Position numbers and translations under genes: made by a program
In this document: positions 31,699-32,380 of the stretch, piece after piece
Numbering within the stretch: position 1 is the stretch's first letter
How the letters are laid out: each line of letters starts with the position of its first letter
Notes under the pieces: generated by a model
Told to the model about the DNA's origin: nothing
Databases searched by the model: none
What the model saw: the letters and a program-made list of their open reading frames with translations, nothing else
Source of the DNA: Hydrogenophaga sp.
GTDB lineage: Bacteria; Pseudomonadota; Gammaproteobacteria; Burkholderiales; Burkholderiaceae_C
Length of the DNA stretch: 32,380 nucleotides
Reading direction: 5' to 3'
Assembly (NCBI RefSeq): GCF_026125825.1
Contig: NZ_JAHCKK010000053.1
Location: 1 to 32,380, forward strand

Positions 31699-32380
31699 AT
31701 GAACCGTTCACTTCACCATTTCAAGGCGTGGCCACTGGCCGCGATCGGCCTGGCCGTTGCGTGCTCGGTGTCCGCGCAGTCAGGAACGACTTCCGCGCCC
31801 CTGGACACCACGTTGATGGCCCAGGCCGGCACCACGGGCACGACCGCGCAGCGGCGCGCCTATGCACCCGGCGAGGGCAGCTTCTCCGTGATTCCGTACA
31901 CCTCGCATGGCTACGTGGGCGTCAACGTCGGCAAACCCGACTACGACCTGGGCTGCGTGGGGGGCTTTGCCTGCTCGGACAGCAGCACCTCCTACCACCT
32001 GTACACGGGTGGCATGTTCAACCGCTACTTCGGTGCCGAACTGGGCTACGTGAACCTGGGCGACATGGAGCGCGGCGGTGGCAAGGCCGAGGCGCATGGC
32101 ATCAACCTGAGCCTGGTGGGCCGCCTGCCGCTGGGCGTGGTGCACCTGTTCGGCAAGGTCGGTACGACGTATGGCCGCAGCGAGGTCTCGGCCAGCCCGC
32201 TCTCGGGCATCGCCACCGGCAAAGCCAGCGGTTGGGAAGGCTCGTACGGTGCGGGCATCGGTTTCGACCTCAGCCCGCGTTCCTCCATCGTGCTGGAGTG
32301 GAACCGCTACGACGTGCGCTTCGTGGGCATCGGCAAGCGTGAGGTCGATACCACCAGCATCGGCTACATGCACCGGTTCT
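31699..32380 (+). CDS. outer-membrane beta-barrel protein (OmpA/OmpW-like), runs to window end
   Basis: At least 227 residues. A signal peptide (about 1-27, cleavage near VSAQSG) precedes a threonine/alanine-rich linker and then a small barrel of alternating-residue strands (YVGVNVGKPDYDLG, YHLYTGGMFNRYFGAELGYVNLG, LVGRLPLGVVHLFGKVGTTYG, SYGAGIGFDLS, SSIVLEWNRYDVRFV). The last complete residues, IGYMHRF, end with the aromatic C-terminus required by the BAM machinery, so the stop is probably within a few bases beyond the window. ACCAGGA lies before the ATG, and a sigma54-type promoter upstream. One of the presumed targets of the neighbouring response regulator. Confidence 0.85.
   Translation, partial: MNRSLHHFKAWPLAAIGLAVACSVSAQSGTTSAPLDTTLMAQAGTTGTTAQRRAYAPGEGSFSVIPYTSHGYVGVNVGKPDYDLGCVGGFACSDSSTSYHLYTGGMFNRYFGAELGYVNLGDMERGGGKAEAHGINLSLVGRLPLGVVHLFGKVGTTYGRSEVSASPLSGIATGKASGWEGSYGAGIGFDLSPRSSIVLEWNRYDVRFVGIGKREVDTTSIGYMHRF

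Overview
The window is GC-rich DNA (one short AT-rich stretch near 1.9-2.2 kb) with codon use and gene families typical of Burkholderiales. Three Bug/TctC-type tricarboxylate receptors without their TctAB membrane partners, RidA and FAH enzymes, and 'aggag' ribosome sites point to Comamonadaceae (Hydrogenophaga/Acidovorax-like); this assignment is inference. No rRNA, tRNA, insertion sequence, prophage or CRISPR array was seen.

Region 1 (1-2.4 kb): three small minus-strand genes, one resembling YidD, then a small orphan gene (1486-1833) behind a sigma70-like promoter overlapped by a textbook LexA (SOS) box. A 390-base intergenic stretch follows. Region 2 (2.2-9.35 kb): signalling block. A periplasmic SUOX-fold protein lacking the cofactor cysteine overlaps a hybrid histidine kinase (HisKA-HATPase-REC-HPt) and is followed by an Aer-like PAS chemoreceptor. 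Convergent to them are two overlapping genes, a PAS/HisKA_2 kinase and a REC-PAS-histidine kinase. Region 3 (9.5-19.9 kb): a catabolic island with amidohydrolase, FAH-family hydrolase, polysaccharide-deacetylase-type hydrolase, two tandem RidA proteins, an SDR dehydrogenase, an FMN alpha-hydroxy-acid dehydrogenase, three Bug binding proteins, and MarR and LysR regulators at divergent promoters. The substrate cannot be read from sequence; a cyclic amide/imide or N-containing aromatic acid is my best guess. Region 4 (19.9-32.4 kb): a stress/envelope block with DUF4142, a universal stress protein, an Rnk-like protein, a beta-helix repeat protein, DUF6496-like and DUF2383/PA2169-like proteins, a lipoprotein, several very small proline-rich or disordered proteins, an outer-membrane barrel, a sigma54-dependent response regulator and a frameshifted sensor kinase. 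A small metabolic operon (P2C-reductase-like plus metallo-beta-lactamase-fold hydrolase) lies inside it.

The most interesting observation is that region 4 looks like one local sigma54 regulon. Seven sites of the form NGGCAY-N5-WTTGCC (GG-N10-GC spacing exact) stand 40-70 bases upstream of start codons of the small genes, the DUF4142 gene, the sensor kinase and the outer-membrane barrel, several as divergent pairs, and the only sigma54 activator in the window (26867-28294) sits in their midst. Weaker sites precede the DUF6496-like and PA2169-like genes. The likely logic is sensor kinase -> response regulator -> RpoN -> a set of small stress/envelope proteins. The sensor kinase is split by a frameshift between its HAMP/coiled-coil region and its kinase core, so its present activity is uncertain.
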